From Bacteroidales bacterium (lineage in GTDB: Bacteria > Bacteroidota > Bacteroidia > Bacteroidales > P3), in NCBI GenBank assembly GCA_017632095.1, contig JAGBSA010000255.1, positions 1 through 5,877 on the forward strand: DNA of 5,877 bases, written 5' to 3'. Positions 1 to 5,877 of this stretch are shown here, in pieces (the stretch's first letter is position 1; each line of letters opens with the position of its first letter). The position numbers and the translations under genes are program-made. A model generated the notes under the pieces. It worked only from the letters and a program-made list of their open reading frames with translations. It was not told the origin of the DNA and did no database searches.

Positions 1-20
1 AAGAAGACTTGAAACAATAC

Positions 21-61
21 AAAAAAAAAGACGCTTCATCAAAAACTGAGAAGCGTCTTTT
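21..61 (-). terminator. Intrinsic terminator after tRNA-Leu
   Basis: Arms at 26-37 and 50-61 are perfectly complementary over 12 bp, with a GC-containing core (GACGCTTC / GAAGCGTC), and enclose a 12-base loop. Read on the minus strand, the hairpin is followed by nine T residues (the A run at 21-29), which is the classic intrinsic terminator layout. It begins only 7 bases after the tRNA-Leu 3' end, so it most likely ends the tRNA transcript. In the plus direction the hairpin is followed by TTTTCTTTT, so it could also stop a convergent transcript entering from the left. The 20 bases left of it show nothing I can assign. Confidence 0.9.
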
Positions 62-68
62 CTTTTCG

Positions 69-153
69 TACTCCGGACGGGACTTGAACCCGTACGAACG
101 CAATGTTCACAGGATTTTAAGTCCTGCGTGTCTACCAATTCCACCACCAGAGC
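69..153 (-). tRNA. tRNA-Leu (anticodon UAA)
   Basis: This 85-nt class II tRNA reads UUA leucine codons. The acceptor arms GCTCTGG and CCGGAGT pair over 7 bp with G-U wobbles at the first and fifth pairs, and the discriminator is A, as expected for leucine. The anticodon stem CAGGA/TCCTG holds the loop CTTAAAA, giving anticodon TAA. The long variable arm has its own stem (GAAC/GTTC), which is diagnostic of Leu, Ser or bacterial Tyr. The T arm is ACGGG-TTCAAGT-CCCGT. The 3' CCA is not encoded: the discriminator is followed by CGA, so CCA must be added after transcription. The gene lies 45 bases downstream of tRNA-Gly with a terminator-like hairpin between them, and I find no promoter of its own. 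Confidence 0.97.
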
Positions 154-163
154 CCGTTGGACT

Positions 164-189
164 AAAAAAAAATCCGAAATAATCGGATT
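164..189 (-). terminator. Terminator-like hairpin between tRNA-Gly and tRNA-Leu
   Basis: On the minus strand AATCCGA (183-189) and TCGGATT (171-177) form a 7-bp stem around a 5-base loop, and the stem runs directly into nine T residues (A run 164-172 on the plus strand, overlapping the end of the arm). This has the form of a short intrinsic terminator for the tRNA-Gly transcript. It lies only 10 bases before the tRNA-Leu 5' end, which leaves no obvious room for a separate tRNA-Leu promoter. It may therefore be a partial terminator, or a hairpin that guides processing of a two-tRNA transcript. Confidence 0.65.
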
Positions 190-198
190 CTTTCTTTG

Positions 199-274
199 TG
201 GAGCGGAAAACGAGACTCGAACTCGCGACCCCAACCTTGGCAAGGTTGTGCTCTACCAACTGAGCTATTTCCGC
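199..274 (-). tRNA. tRNA-Gly (anticodon GCC)
   Basis: This tRNA decodes GGC and GGU glycine codons. The acceptor stem GCGGAAA/TTTCCGC pairs over 7 bp, and the discriminator T at 202 is usual for bacterial tRNA-Gly. The D arm contains TAGCTCAGTTGGTAGAGCA. The anticodon stem CAACC/GGTTG holds loop TTGCCAA, giving anticodon GCC. The T arm is GCGAG-TTCGAGT-CTCGT with a short variable region. Bases 199-201 supply an encoded CCA 3' end; without it the gene would be 202-274. It is the first tRNA after mutS, with its own strong promoter 15 bases upstream of the 5' end and a hairpin with T tract just downstream. Confidence 0.97.
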
Positions 275-288
275 CTGATTTGCGAATG

Positions 289-320
289 CAAAGATAGATC
301 TTTTTTTTGAACCCACCAAA
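289..320 (-). promoter_or_regulatory. Bacteroidota-type promoter for tRNA-Gly
   Basis: On the minus strand a -33 TTTG (317-320) is followed by exactly 20 bases and then TATCTTTG (289-296). This matches the known Bacteroidota housekeeping promoter TTTG-N19-21-TAnnTTTG at every defined position. Transcription would begin around 281-284, a few bases before the tRNA 5' end at 274. The promoter occupies the gap after the mutS stop codon, so the tRNAs do not depend on mutS transcription. Confidence 0.85.
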
Positions 321-326
321 TATAAA

Positions 327-2930
327 TTAAAGTTTTTCCAACTTTTTTTTGATTTCGTATAATTTGTTTAAGGATTCAATAGGTGTAAGATTCTCTATGT
401 CAGTTTCTAATATGCTATCTTTAATTTCTGATAAAATTGGATCATCTAACTGAATAAAGCTGAGCTGAACGCCATTCTGAGCCTCAGATTTTGATTTTCG
501 TTCTACTTTTTTAGCTTTTGTCTCCTTGTTTTCAAGTTGTGAAAGCATATATTCAGCTTCTTCCAATACTCTTTTCGGCATTCCTGCCAGTCTTGCGACG
601 TGTATTCCGAAGCTTTGTTCGCTTCCACCTTTGTCTATTTTCCTTAAGAAAATTACTTCTTTACCTGATTCTTTTACTTTTACATGATAGTTCTTTATTC
701 TATCATATTGCCCTTCCATATCTATCAATTCATGATAGTGTGTTGCGAAAAGGGTTTTTGGTTTGCATTTATTATCATGCAGATATGAGGCAATAGCCCA
801 TGCAATTGAAACTCCATCATAAGTAGATGTACCTCTACCGATTTCATCTAAAAGAATAAGACTGCGTTCTGAGATATTGTTAAGAATACAAGCCGCTTCA
901 TTCATTTCAACCATAAAAGTACTCTCTCCAGATGAGATATTATCACTTGCACCTACTCGTGTGAAGATTTTATCTACTATTCCTATTTCAGCCATCTTTG
1001 CAGGCACGTAAGAGCCTGTTTGAGCCATCAAAGTAATCAAAGCAGTCTGTCTGAGGTATGCACTTTTACCCGACATATTTGGTCCAGTTATTATACAGAT
1101 TTGCTGAGTTGCTCTATCAAGATAAACATCGTTTGCAATATATTCTTCACCCGGAGCAAGAGATTTTTCAATCACAGGGTGGCGTCCGTCTTTTATTTTT
1201 ATGCTTGTTTCATTTGTAAGTTTAGGTCTTACATAATTGTTCTCAATGGCAAGTTGTGCAAAAGACAAAAGGCAATCCATGCTTGCTATTACTTGAGCAT
1301 TGTTCTTCAAAATATTGACATATTGAAGTGTTGTGGAGATAACATTGGCGTAGATTTGATTTTCGATTTGAGAAATCTTGTCCTGTGCAGTCAGTATGCG
1401 GTTTTCCAAATCTTTAAGTTCCTCTGTAATATATCTTTCGGCGTTTGCAAGTGTTTGTTTTCTAATCCACTCTTGCGGAACCTTGTCTTTGTGAGTGTTA
1501 GTTACCTCAATATAATATCCAAATACGTTATTGTAACCTATTTTCAAAGATGGGATACCGGTTTTCTCGCTTTCGTTTATTTGCATTTCTTCAAGCACTT
1601 TGCGAGAGTTAAGAGCCAATTCCCTCAATTCGTCTAACAAAGTATCAACACCTTGTGCTATTGCACCGCCTTTTGCAATGTTGTTAGGAGCTTCAGGGTG
1701 TATGTATTTTTCAAGAAATTCCTCCAATTCGGAACAAGGATTCAATTTGTTGGCTTCGGCTTTCAAAATTTTGCTACCGCAAGATGATAGCTCATTTTTT
1801 AGTTTCTGAATTTCTCTTATAATGAATTTCAGATTCAAAAGTTCAGAAGGTTGTATTCTTCCAAAGGCAAGGCGAGATATAAGCCTTTCCAAATCACCTA
1901 TTCTATTGACATATTCGCACGCATTATTCTTTAACTCATCGTTTTCGATGAATGATTTTACTATGTTTTGACGATGTTCAATTGCTTCCAAGTCTAAAAG
2001 CGGCAAAACAATCCATCGTTGCAACATTCTAAAGCCCATATTGCTTTGAGTCCTATTCATGATACTCAAAAGCGTCTTTGCATTTTCGTGAGGCGAGGAA
2101 ACCAATTCGAGATTTCTGATAGTAAACTTATCCAACCAAAGATAGTTGCTACTTTTTATAAGAGAAATTTGGCTGATATGACTTATTTGTGTGTGCAAAG
2201 TTTCTTTCATATAGGTCAAAGCCGCAGCTGCAGCAATGATACCTTCTTTGCAATCTTCAATACCAAATCCTTTTAGTGATTTTGTGCCGAAATGCTCATT
2301 CAAAGTTTCGTTTGCATAATCGGAGTTGAATACCCAATCTTCGTAGGTTTTGATATATACACTTGAACTTTGCGTTTTTTGAATTTCTCTTAAATATTTT
2401 TTCTGTATAACAATCTCTTTCGGAGATAGGGATTGAATTAGCTTTTCGGCTTCTTCTTTATCGCCTTGATTTATGAAGAATTCACCTGTTGATATGTCCA
2501 CAAAAGCCACTCCAACCATCAATTTACCAAAGTGAATTCCGCAAAGGTAATTGTTAGTTGAGCCATCGCTTGTCTTATCGTTATAACTCATTGACGGAGT
2601 TACCACTTCTGTAACGCCTCTCTTGACAAGCCCTTTGACAGTCTTCGGGTCCTCTAATTGTTCGCAAATAGCAACTCTCTTACCTGCTCGCAAGAATTTA
2701 GGCAAATAAGTATCCACTGCATGATAAGGGAAACCTGCTAATTCGTTTTCATCACCTCCACCTCGCTTTGTAAGAGTGATTCCAAGTATTTGTGAAGTTA
2801 TGATAGCATCTTGTCCAAACGTTTCATAGAAATCACCGACTCTGAATAATAAAATTGTGTCAGGATATTCTGATTTCAAAGTGTTGTATTGTCTCATTAA
2901 AGGAGTGTCGGAGTCTTTCTTGCCTGCCAT
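327..2930 (-). CDS. mutS: DNA mismatch repair protein MutS
   Basis: MutS binds base mismatches and small loops in newly copied DNA and, through an ATP-driven clamp, recruits MutL in the cytoplasm. The protein is 867 aa, full length for the family. Domain I (about 9-120) carries the mismatch-reading Phe-x-Glu motif as F34-Y35-E36 within GDFYETFG. The connector, lever and clamp domains follow (about 125-565). The ATPase domain has Walker A GPNMSGKS (616-623), the SSGESTFMVEM stretch (666-676), Walker B LILLDEIGRG (691-700) and FATHYHEL (728-735). Ala follows GKS where many MutS proteins have Thr; I recall this as common in Bacteroidota. QLSFI (822-826) resembles a sliding-clamp binding motif. 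The ATG at 2930 is chosen because the N-terminus matches the family, with an AT-rich leader and no Shine-Dalgarno. No terminator lies between its stop and the tRNA-Gly promoter, so read-through into the tRNAs is possible. Confidence 0.98.
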   Translation of the reverse strand: MAGKKDSDTPLMRQYNTLKSEYPDTILLFRVGDFYETFGQDAIITSQILGITLTKRGGGDENELAGFPYHAVDTYLPKFLRAGKRVAICEQLEDPKTVKGLVKRGVTEVVTPSMSYNDKTSDGSTNNYLCGIHFGKLMVGVAFVDISTGEFFINQGDKEEAEKLIQSLSPKEIVIQKKYLREIQKTQSSSVYIKTYEDWVFNSDYANETLNEHFGTKSLKGFGIEDCKEGIIAAAAALTYMKETLHTQISHISQISLIKSSNYLWLDKFTIRNLELVSSPHENAKTLLSIMNRTQSNMGFRMLQRWIVLPLLDLEAIEHRQNIVKSFIENDELKNNACEYVNRIGDLERLISRLAFGRIQPSELLNLKFIIREIQKLKNELSSCGSKILKAEANKLNPCSELEEFLEKYIHPEAPNNIAKGGAIAQGVDTLLDELRELALNSRKVLEEMQINESEKTGIPSLKIGYNNVFGYYIEVTNTHKDKVPQEWIRKQTLANAERYITEELKDLENRILTAQDKISQIENQIYANVISTTLQYVNILKNNAQVIASMDCLLSFAQLAIENNYVRPKLTNETSIKIKDGRHPVIEKSLAPGEEYIANDVYLDRATQQICIITGPNMSGKSAYLRQTALITLMAQTGSYVPAKMAEIGIVDKIFTRVGASDNISSGESTFMVEMNEAACILNNISERSLILLDEIGRGTSTYDGVSIAWAIASYLHDNKCKPKTLFATHYHELIDMEGQYDRIKNYHVKVKESGKEVIFLRKIDKGGSEQSFGIHVARLAGMPKRVLEEAEYMLSQLENKETKAKKVERKSKSEAQNGVQLSFIQLDDPILSEIKDSILETDIENLTPIESLNKLYEIKKKLEKL

Positions 2931-2962
2931 ATTTTGTATCTTTCTTATTGATTGTATGTTTG

Positions 2963-2970
2963 CAAAGGTA
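2963..2970 (-). promoter_or_regulatory. -7 element of the mutS promoter
   Basis: TACCTTTG on the minus strand fits the Bacteroidota -7 consensus TAnnTTTG fully and lies 32 bases before the mutS ATG, predicting a leader of about 25 bases. No TTTG is found at the 19-21 base spacing; the nearest upstream one is 27 bases away. The -33 contact is therefore weak or absent. It is the only full match to this motif on the minus strand of the gap. Confidence 0.6.
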
Positions 2971-3044
2971 CAAAATATTTTGCTTTCTTTTACTATTCAA
3001 AACCTTGGGATAAGGAATAGGGGGTTAAGCTTATAGAACGCTTT

Positions 3045-3188
3045 ATGTTAGATGCTGTTGAAATGAGAAAAGAAATGACAAAATTTTTTCTTCGTTTTGG
3101 AAAAATAAAACGAAGATTCAGCAAACTGAAACTTAGTTTTGATTTATTGAAACGCTGTTTGGCTAAAATAAAAACAGGCTCTCTATGA
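3045..3188 (+). CDS. Candidate small ORF, 47-aa basic peptide
   Basis: I do not recognise this frame. It runs from ATG at 3045 to TGA at 3186-3188 and is open upstream to a TAG at 3018-3020. The 47-residue product has 14 Lys/Arg against 4 Asp/Glu, with hydrophobic residues spaced between basic ones (for example KFFLRFGKIKRRF), as in an amphipathic cationic helix. There is no signal peptide or clear membrane segment. Against it: no Bacteroidota-type promoter upstream on the plus strand, its 3' end overlaps the rpoD terminator, its middle spans an inverted repeat, and every other gene here is on the minus strand. A purine-rich stretch at 3011-3024 is too far from the ATG to act as a ribosome site. 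A-rich sequence encodes Lys easily, so this may be chance. Confidence 0.2.
   Translation: MLDAVEMRKEMTKFFLRFGKIKRRFSKLKLSFDLLKRCLAKIKTGSL
3089..3116. repeat. Perfect 10-bp inverted repeat in the rpoD-mutS gap
   Basis: TCTTCGTTTT (3089-3098) and AAAACGAAGA (3107-3116) are perfect reverse complements around an 8-base loop whose outer bases could add a G-U pair. Neither strand has a T tract after the hairpin, so it is not a typical intrinsic terminator. It lies between the rpoD terminator and the mutS promoter, where it could be an operator, an RNA hairpin or a decayed element. The function is unknown. Confidence 0.5.
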
Positions 3189-3200
3189 TAGAAAGCCTGT
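3165..3200 (-). terminator. Intrinsic terminator after rpoD
   Basis: ACAGGCT (3174-3180) pairs with AGCCTGT (3194-3200). After one C-A mismatch, TCTA/TAGA extend the stem to a 3-base loop at 3186-3188. On the minus strand the hairpin is followed by TTTTTATTTT (3164-3173 on the plus strand), giving a standard terminator 35 bases after the rpoD stop. It separates rpoD from mutS transcription. Confidence 0.85.
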
Positions 3201-3234
3201 AATAGTTAAATATAATCAAAGTATGAACAAGTCT

Positions 3235-4098
3235 TTATCCAAGATAAGATTGCAAAATTTGAGAACGTGAAGTGTGTTTCAAACGTCTTATTGCTTTTTC
3301 TTTAATTTGACGCACTCTTTCGCGAGTTAGGTCGAATTTTTCACCGATTTCGTCCAATGTCATAGGAGGGTAGCCTTCTAATCCGAAGAACATCTTAATT
3401 ATATCTCCCTCTTTAGGCGATAAAGTGGAGATTGCACGGTTTATTTCCATCTTTAAGCTTTCGTACATCAACTCTGACTCAGGTGTAGAGCCGTCTTCGT
3501 TCTTCATAAAGTCGTACATAGTGTTCTCTTCGTCCGAAGCGAGAGGAGCATCCATTGAAAGGTGTTTGCCACCATTGCGAAGGTTTTCGCTAACTTCTGA
3601 AACAGGCATATCCAATTCATCTGCCACCTCGCCAGCATTTGGAGCGCGCTCATATTTTTGCTCCAATTGTGCGTATGTTTTAGAAATTTTGTTCAATGAA
3701 CTTATCTTATTGAGTGGTAAACGCACGATTCGCGATTGCTCTGCCAAAGCTTGTAAAATCGATTGTCTGATCCACCATACGGCATACGAAATAAATTTGA
3801 ATCCTCTTGTCTCATCAAAACGCTGAGCGGCCTTTATAAGACCAAGGTTTCCTTCATTGATCAAGTCAGGAAGGCTCATGCCTTGATTTTGATATTGTTT
3901 TGCTACAGAAACAACAAAACGTAGGTTTGCCTTTGTAAGTTTTTCTAAGGCGATTTGGTCACCGGCTTTGATTCTTTGAGCCAATTGTACCTCTCCCTCA
4001 GGAGAAATCATCTCCAATCTACCGATTTCTTGTAAGTATTTGTCCAAAGAGGTAATCTCTCTGTTGGTTAGCTGCTTTGTTATTTTAAGTTGTCTCAT
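3235..4098 (-). CDS. rpoD: Primary sigma factor RpoD (Bacteroidota type)
   Basis: This is the housekeeping sigma-70 subunit, which directs RNA polymerase core to most promoters, here presumably the TTTG/TAnnTTTG sites. The protein is 287 aa and starts directly before region 1.2 ([10 protein letters not shown], from residue 18), lacking region 1.1, as is usual for the primary sigma of Bacteroidota. Region 2 spans about 50-122, with the core-binding signature [17 protein letters not shown] (78-94) and the melting and -10 reading part [15 protein letters not shown] (99-113). Region 3 follows, then region 4 (about 213-275) with helix-turn-helix [20 protein letters not shown] (247-266). The MRQLKITK start and SYLG end match the clade. 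It has a promoter candidate and inverted repeat upstream and a terminator downstream, so it is probably transcribed alone. An alternative sigma is unlikely given the strong match. Confidence 0.97.
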   Translation of the reverse strand: MRQLKITKQLTNREITSLDKYLQEIGRLEMISPEGEVQLAQRIKAGDQIALEKLTKANLRFVVSVAKQYQNQGMSLPDLINEGNLGLIKAAQRFDETRGFKFISYAVWWIRQSILQALAEQSRIVRLPLNKISSLNKISKTYAQLEQKYERAPNAGEVADELDMPVSEVSENLRNGGKHLSMDAPLASDEENTMYDFMKNEDGSTPESELMYESLKMEINRAISTLSPKEGDIIKMFFGLEGYPPMTLDEIGEKFDLTRERVRQIKEKAIRRLKHTSRSQILQSYLG

Positions 4099-4121
4099 TT
4101 TTTATTTATATAATTTCAAAA

Positions 4122-4153
4122 CAAAAACTACAAGTATTACGACCATTTGCAAA
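4122..4153 (-). promoter_or_regulatory. Candidate rpoD promoter
   Basis: On the minus strand TTTG (4150-4153) lies 19 bases before TAGTTTTTG (4122-4130). The latter fits the -7 consensus TAnnTTTG except for one extra T before the G. Transcription would start near 4113-4117, giving a leader of under 20 bases before the rpoD ATG. The -33 TTTG falls largely in the loop of the inverted repeat at 4142-4160. Confidence 0.5.
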
Positions 4154-4160
4154 AAATGGT
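4142..4160. repeat. Inverted repeat around the rpoD -33 element
   Basis: ACCATTT (4142-4148) and AAATGGT (4154-4160) are perfect 7-bp inverted arms around GCAAA, with a possible G-U pair outside them (4141/4161). In the minus direction no T tract follows, so it is a poor terminator for the secreted-protein gene. Its overlap with the proposed -33 site suggests an operator. The 8-mer AATGGTTA at its right edge (4155-4162) recurs at 4215-4222, inside the end of the neighbouring gene. Confidence 0.45.
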
Positions 4161-4208
4161 TACACTTTTTTTTGATAAAAATAGTCTTTTTTACCGATTA
4201 ATACGTCT

Positions 4209-5877
4209 TTATTTAATGGTTATTTTGCGAGAAATCCTCACTCCATTTACGCTAACATTGATAAAGTAATATCCTTGTGGGTATTGGCTAACATCGATTT
4301 CAGTAGGCAAATTATCCCAAACTCGGAGTACTCTACCGGTAGCGTCTATTAGTTGAGCATCTTTTAATTCTGAGGCATCGGTTTCAAAACGTATAATTTT
4401 GTCTGCAGGATTTGGATACACCTTAAAGTTAATCACACCTCCATTGGTTGCATCTATTCCTTGATCTCCAACTAATACGGTGTGGATTTCAGTCCATGGT
4501 GAAATATCATCAGAAGAGCAGATAGCCCTTACCTTAAATTCCCATCTGCTTCCTCGTTCTAGGTTGCGGAGAGTAAATCTTGGATAATGGCTTACCGTTG
4601 CTGATGAAAAGTTTACGGCAAGTGCTTCTTTATAATTAACTTCCCATTGAATATAAGGGTTATCCTCTACATCGTCCCAAGTACATATGATAGTCTCATC
4701 GCCTTTTGTTTGATAGTGTTCGCAGATAAGATTTGTTGGAGTTTGACAACTTTCGTTCATTGTTTCGGTTGTGAAATTTATCATAGAAGCATTGATTGCC
4801 GAATCGCTATTACAATGGGAGTAAAGCCAAAGAGTATATTGTGTATTCGGAGAAAGGTTTTCTAAACTATAAGGTGATGTGATTGCGTTTTGGCGTATTG
4901 TGTCATTGGTTTCAGTATTTATTAGAGCAATGTCAAAAGCGGTGTTATTGTCATAAGCAGTCCAATCAAGTGTTGCCGAATTGTCTGTGATATGGCTTAC
5001 AGATAAATTTTCAGGAGTAAGGCATGTGTCTTTTATACATAAATTCGTAATGTTAAAAGCTGATGTTCTATCTTCGGATTGTTCCATGCGGAAAGTGAAA
5101 ATAGCTCTTTGATAGTTTGCAATTTCACTTAATAATATTGAGTTCTCTCCTGTGTGTAACGTTTGCAAAAGTGTAGGTGTTCCATTTTGCTCACAGACAA
5201 ACAACTGAGGCAATGCTCCACTTATAAAGTCGAGTGTGAATGATAATACAGGATTTGCTGCTTCTGAAAGACTAAACATAGGACTTTGAAGTTCATTTGG
5301 AGAAATTCTCCAACAGTTGTAATCGAAGCAAAAGCCATTTTCAATATTGTGTTTGATTGTATCGTTAACTTGATAAGGGAATTGAGTTATTGGAGAACAC
5401 AATGTGTGAACATATATCGGTGTTGAGAATAAACTAGTATCTCTGTTTGTAGATATAGCTCTTAATTTGATTTGATACAATGTATTTTCTGATAAATTTT
5501 CTAAGGTAGTTGTATTTTGTGCTACTTCGATTTGAGAAACTGACTGTGAGTTTGTATTAGTTAGCTCGATTAACCAATTTTGTGCAACGGTATCCGGAGC
5601 CCATGTAATTGTTGCAGAATTTTCATCAAACGCAGTAAGAGTCAAGTCTGTTGGGGTATTTATTATAACACTTGTTGCAAAGACAGCTGTATCAGACCAG
5701 AAACTTTGTTCATCTCCGCAATCTGCTTGAACCCTAAAAGTATAGCTGGTGGCACTTTGAAGATTTGTCAAAGCATCATTTGGAATCACCTCATCTATTC
5801 TTTGCCAAGAGTCAGAGTTAGTTGGTTTATATTCTAAATTATACGAAGATTGGTTGTCTCTAACATCCCAAGCTAAT
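4209..5877 (-). CDS. Secreted fibronectin type III protein with T9SS sorting domain (5' end outside window)
   Basis: This is the last 555 residues of a larger protein; the frame is open to the right edge. A GTG at 5789 could be read as a start, but the 29 codons before it complete a fibronectin type III fold (LAWD, YNLEYKP, SWQRI), so it is an internal Val. Counting from the edge: FN3 domains at about 1-72 and 74-158; a Cys-bearing beta-rich domain at about 160-285, perhaps MAM or jelly-roll like; FN3 domains at about 286-372 and 377-469; and a C-terminal type A sorting domain at about 480-555 (VYPNP, GRVL, YPQGYYFI, RKITIK). Each FN3 repeats a core like LENLSxNTxYxxxLRA. The sorting domain sends cargo across the outer membrane through the type IX system, to the surface or medium. 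No catalytic domain is visible, so substrate and function are unknown. No intrinsic terminator is seen before rpoD. Confidence 0.92.
   Translation of the reverse strand, partial: LAWDVRDNQSSYNLEYKPTNSDSWQRIDEVIPNDALTNLQSATSYTFRVQADCGDEQSFWSDTAVFATSVIINTPTDLTLTAFDENSATITWAPDTVAQNWLIELTNTNSQSVSQIEVAQNTTTLENLSENTLYQIKLRAISTNRDTSLFSTPIYVHTLCSPITQFPYQVNDTIKHNIENGFCFDYNCWRISPNELQSPMFSLSEAANPVLSFTLDFISGALPQLFVCEQNGTPTLLQTLHTGENSILLSEIANYQRAIFTFRMEQSEDRTSAFNITNLCIKDTCLTPENLSVSHITDNSATLDWTAYDNNTAFDIALINTETNDTIRQNAITSPYSLENLSPNTQYTLWLYSHCNSDSAINASMINFTTETMNESCQTPTNLICEHYQTKGDETIICTWDDVEDNPYIQWEVNYKEALAVNFSSATVSHYPRFTLRNLERGSRWEFKVRAICSSDDISPWTEIHTVLVGDQGIDATNGGVINFKVYPNPADKIIRFETDASELKDAQLIDATGRVLRVWDNLPTEIDVSQYPQGYYFINVSVNGVRISRKITIK

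Noticed and set aside
107..319. 70-codon minus-strand and 60-codon plus-strand frames near the tRNAs
   Set aside because: They run through both tRNA genes and the spacer; peptides such as AQLVEH and TRTRDPN are familiar false translations of tRNA sequence.
1020..1637. 205-codon open frame on the plus strand
   Set aside because: It lies wholly antisense to the conserved core of mutS, has no family-like sequence and is an expected shadow of an AT-rich coding region.
3134..3141. TAGTTTTG on the plus strand as a promoter -7 element
   Set aside because: It fits TAnnTTTG, but the nearest upstream TTTG is 34 bases away, it lies inside the small open frame, and it would transcribe only into antisense of rpoD.
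3425..3826. 133-codon open frame on the plus strand
   Set aside because: It is antisense to the conserved regions of rpoD and has no recognisable domain or promoter.
4142..4160. Inverted repeat as terminator of the secreted-protein gene
   Set aside because: The hairpin has few GC pairs and is not followed by a T tract on the minus strand; an operator or chance origin is more likely.
5787..5789. GTG as the start codon of the secreted protein
   Set aside because: The frame stays open to the window edge and the upstream residues complete an FN3 domain, so this codon is internal and the gene is partial.
1..5877. CRISPR array, insertion sequence, phage or defence genes
   Set aside because: I found no regularly spaced repeats, transposase-like frames, terminal repeats or target-site duplications; the window reads as housekeeping genes beside one T9SS cargo gene.

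Overview
The window looks like chromosomal DNA from the phylum Bacteroidota, probably a Bacteroidales-type organism. Four things point there. The primary sigma factor is the short form without region 1.1. A type IX secretion (T9SS) sorting domain closes the right-hand gene. Promoter-like sites match the Bacteroidota pattern TTTG-N19-21-TAnnTTTG. The protein genes have AT-rich leaders with no Shine-Dalgarno sequence. Base composition is low in GC. The family assignment below phylum level is inference.

Every well-supported gene is on the minus strand, so transcription runs from right to left. From the right edge: (1) 4209-5877 is the 3' part of a large secreted protein with fibronectin type III domains and a T9SS C-terminal signal; its true start lies outside the window. 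(2) 3235-4098 is the housekeeping sigma factor rpoD, with a promoter candidate upstream and an intrinsic terminator at 3165-3200. (3) 327-2930 is full-length mutS, the mismatch sensor of DNA repair, with its own -7 element. (4) 199-274 is tRNA-Gly(GCC), driven by a near-ideal promoter just after mutS, and 69-153 is tRNA-Leu(UAA). A hairpin with a T tract lies between the two tRNAs, and a second, stronger one follows tRNA-Leu.

The 304-base gap between rpoD and mutS (2931-3234) holds the rpoD terminator, a 10-bp perfect inverted repeat, the mutS promoter, and an open 47-codon frame on the plus strand that would encode a very basic peptide but has no recognisable promoter. The 110-base gap between the secreted protein and rpoD holds the rpoD promoter candidate, with an inverted repeat around its -33 element.

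The genes do not form one pathway: they are housekeeping functions (transcription, repair, translation) beside a surface or secreted protein. I see no CRISPR array, insertion sequence, phage gene or defence system. The least explained items are the small open frame, the hairpins in the gaps, and the terminator-like structure that separates tRNA-Gly from tRNA-Leu.
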